Of a DNA stretch of 5,693 nucleotides, positions 4,515 through 5,693 are shown piece after piece (positions within the stretch are counted from its first letter, which is position 1; every line of letters begins with the position of its first letter). The DNA is taken from NCBI GenBank assembly GCA_947629725.1, contig CANREU010000108.1, forward strand, positions 1-5,693, given 5' to 3'. The DNA is from an uncultured Clostridia bacterium. Lineage in GTDB: Bacteria; Bacillota; Clostridia; Christensenellales; Borkfalkiaceae. The notes beneath the pieces were generated by a model, which was not told where the DNA came from, searched no databases, and saw only the letters and a program-made list of their open reading frames with translations. A program made the translations under genes and the position numbers.

Positions 4515-5693
4515 ATGCCGCCGTCGTAAAGCTCCCCGCGTCGAGAGTGATGGAAACTTCCGTGCCGCCCGAGCGCGACGTTTGAAGAACGAGGGTGTCG
4601 CCCGTCCGCGCGCGGAGGAACATGTCTTCAAGGATATGCAGCCGCGTGACCGCCGCCGTTCTCTCCCCGCCCGACGCGGAGCGGAGGGTAACGGAGAGGA
4701 TGACGTCCCCCGAGCGGAGCCCCGCGCGGTAGGCCGCGGAAAACACCCCCACGGTGCCTGCGGCGACGCTCTCCGAGAGGTAGCACTTGCCCGTGTCCTC
4801 GTCGTAAACGGAGCGGCTGTCCGCCGTGGAGAAGGTGCAGCCGAGGGAGGCGACGGAGACCCCCGTCTGCCCCGCCGCCGCGCGGTCGATGAGGTTCTCC
4901 GCGACGGCAATGGCGCGGTTGACGGGAATGGCGTAACCGAAGCCCTCCACCCCGTCCTTCTCGCTGCGGGCGTTGACGATGCCGATGAGTTCCCCGCGCG
5001 CGTTGAAGAAGCCGCCGCCCGAGTTGCCGTGGTTGACCGTCGCGTCCGTGCGTATTTCGAGCATTTCGACCGAGGTGTCGTCCGAATCGGCGATGCGGAT
5101 GTACTCCGAGACGACGGAGACGACCCCCGCCGTAACGGAGATCCCCTGCCCGTCGGGATTGCCGACGGCGAATGCCGTCTCCCCCGCGCACACCGAGTCG
5201 GAATCCCCGATCTTCGCCGCACAGGGGTCGCTCTCGAGGATGACGTCGCCGTTCTTATGGATCTGCGTGCCTACGGAAAGGCTCTTGTCGCCGTCGACGC
5301 GGAGGACGGCGATGTCGTAGTGGGAGGACGCCCCCACGCAGGTGGCGAGAAGAGCGCGGGAATCGCGCTCCCCGCCGTAGAGATAGCACAAGATCTGCTT
5401 GCTCAAACCGCGCGTGCCGTAGACGACATGCTGGTTGGTGAGGATGAGAAGGTCGGGGTACTGCTCCCCCGCCGCCTGTTCGACGGCGATGATGACCCCC
5501 GAGCCGAGCCCCGCGTCCGATTCGACCTTCACCGCCGAGCGGAGCGCGCTCTGCACCCCGTAGGCGGGGTCGGCGGGCGCATAGCCGATCTTCGCGAGTT
5601 CGGCGAGGAATTCGAGGAAGGTCCCCTCAAACGCGCCGCTCGCCTTCGCTTCCTCATACAGGGCGTGCTCGTGCGTCTCCTCCTGCTGCGCCG
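4513..5693 (-). CDS. HtrA/DegP-like trypsin-family serine protease with one PDZ domain, 5' partial
   Basis: The frame is open to the window edge (first full codon 5691-5689; 392 residues visible), so the GTG at 5556 is internal and the start lies outside. A helical stretch comes first, YEEAKASGAFEGTFLEFLAELG (12-33), resembling the short YE-A-K-G-F-G-T-EFL-L-G module seen near extracellular domains of Gram-positive proteins. The S1C protease domain follows (about 55-270), with the triad His88 (LTNQHVV), Asp126 (HYDIAVLRV) and Ser224 (HGNSGGGFF), then a single PDZ domain (about 275-390; GLRSGDVIL at 324-332). Known: HtrA proteins degrade or refold damaged exported proteins. Odd points: His replaces the usual Pro before GNSGG, and six cysteines are present, whereas such proteases usually have few. 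The signal or membrane anchor should lie upstream. No intrinsic terminator is visible after the TAA at 4513-4515. Confidence 0.92.
   Translation of the reverse strand, partial: AQQEETHEHALYEEAKASGAFEGTFLEFLAELAKIGYAPADPAYGVQSALRSAVKVESDAGLGSGVIIAVEQAAGEQYPDLLILTNQHVVYGTRGLSKQILCYLYGGERDSRALLATCVGASSHYDIAVLRVDGDKSLSVGTQIHKNGDVILESDPCAAKIGDSDSVCAGETAFAVGNPDGQGISVTAGVVSVVSEYIRIADSDDTSVEMLEIRTDATVNHGNSGGGFFNARGELIGIVNARSEKDGVEGFGYAIPVNRAIAVAENLIDRAAAGQTGVSVASLGCTFSTADSRSVYDEDTGKCYLSESVAAGTVGVFSAAYRAGLRSGDVILSVTLRSASGGERTAAVTRLHILEDMFLRARTGDTLVLQTSRSGGTEVSITLDAGSFTTAA

Noticed and set aside
4026..5222. A 398-codon open frame on the minus strand
   Set aside because: It overlaps the protease gene in another frame and then runs through palindromic repeats. 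Its translation is Arg/Ser/Pro-rich low complexity.
5554..5556. GTG as the start of the protease gene
   Set aside because: The frame continues without a stop to the window end and encodes a structured module; a protease starting here would lack any export signal.

Overview
The window is GC-rich bacterial DNA. Strong GGAGG ribosome-binding sites, consensus sigma-A promoters, Sec lipoprotein signal peptides with lipoboxes and long GC-rich intergenic palindromes together suggest a high-GC, probably uncultured, Clostridia-like member of the Bacillota. That placement is inference from style; there is no marker gene here.

Layout. From 1 to 1481 (+) lies the 3' part of a membrane polyferredoxin (NapH-like) fused to two redoxin-like domains, of which only the second keeps a CGPC thiol-disulfide motif. 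A strong intrinsic terminator follows at 1504-1530. The stretch 1531-1838 has no gene and is packed with C/G-tract palindromic repeat units. A convergent two-gene lipoprotein operon runs on the minus strand: a 134-residue lipoprotein with an Ig/CNA-B-like look (2952-3356), then a 349-residue lipoprotein (1893-2942). It has a readable promoter at 3383-3411, overlapping stop/Shine-Dalgarno signals between the genes, and a terminator at 1839-1867. Next is a monocistronic minus-strand gene for a 96-residue protein with a possible PH-like fold (3554-3844), with its own promoter (3935-3963) and terminator (3497-3525). The gap 3964-4512 is a repeat island: a C/G-tract hairpin related to those at 1531-1838, a large CATTCCG-type palindromic composite (4088-4347), and a possible small non-autonomous mobile element (4370-4514). 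The window ends in a minus-strand HtrA-like serine protease with one PDZ domain (4513-5693, start outside the window).

How the genes may work together. Apart from the 96-residue protein, every product is predicted to act at or outside the cytoplasmic membrane. The polyferredoxin-redoxin could carry electrons across the membrane to an extracytoplasmic thiol-disulfide domain. The two lipoproteins and the protease all carry even numbers of cysteines in their exported parts, so they could be disulfide-bonded clients. This is inference; the genes are not one operon. I see no convincing defence system, CRISPR array, RNA gene or complete insertion sequence. The most unusual features are the electron-carrier/redoxin fusion, the lipoprotein pair and the two kinds of intergenic palindromic repeat.
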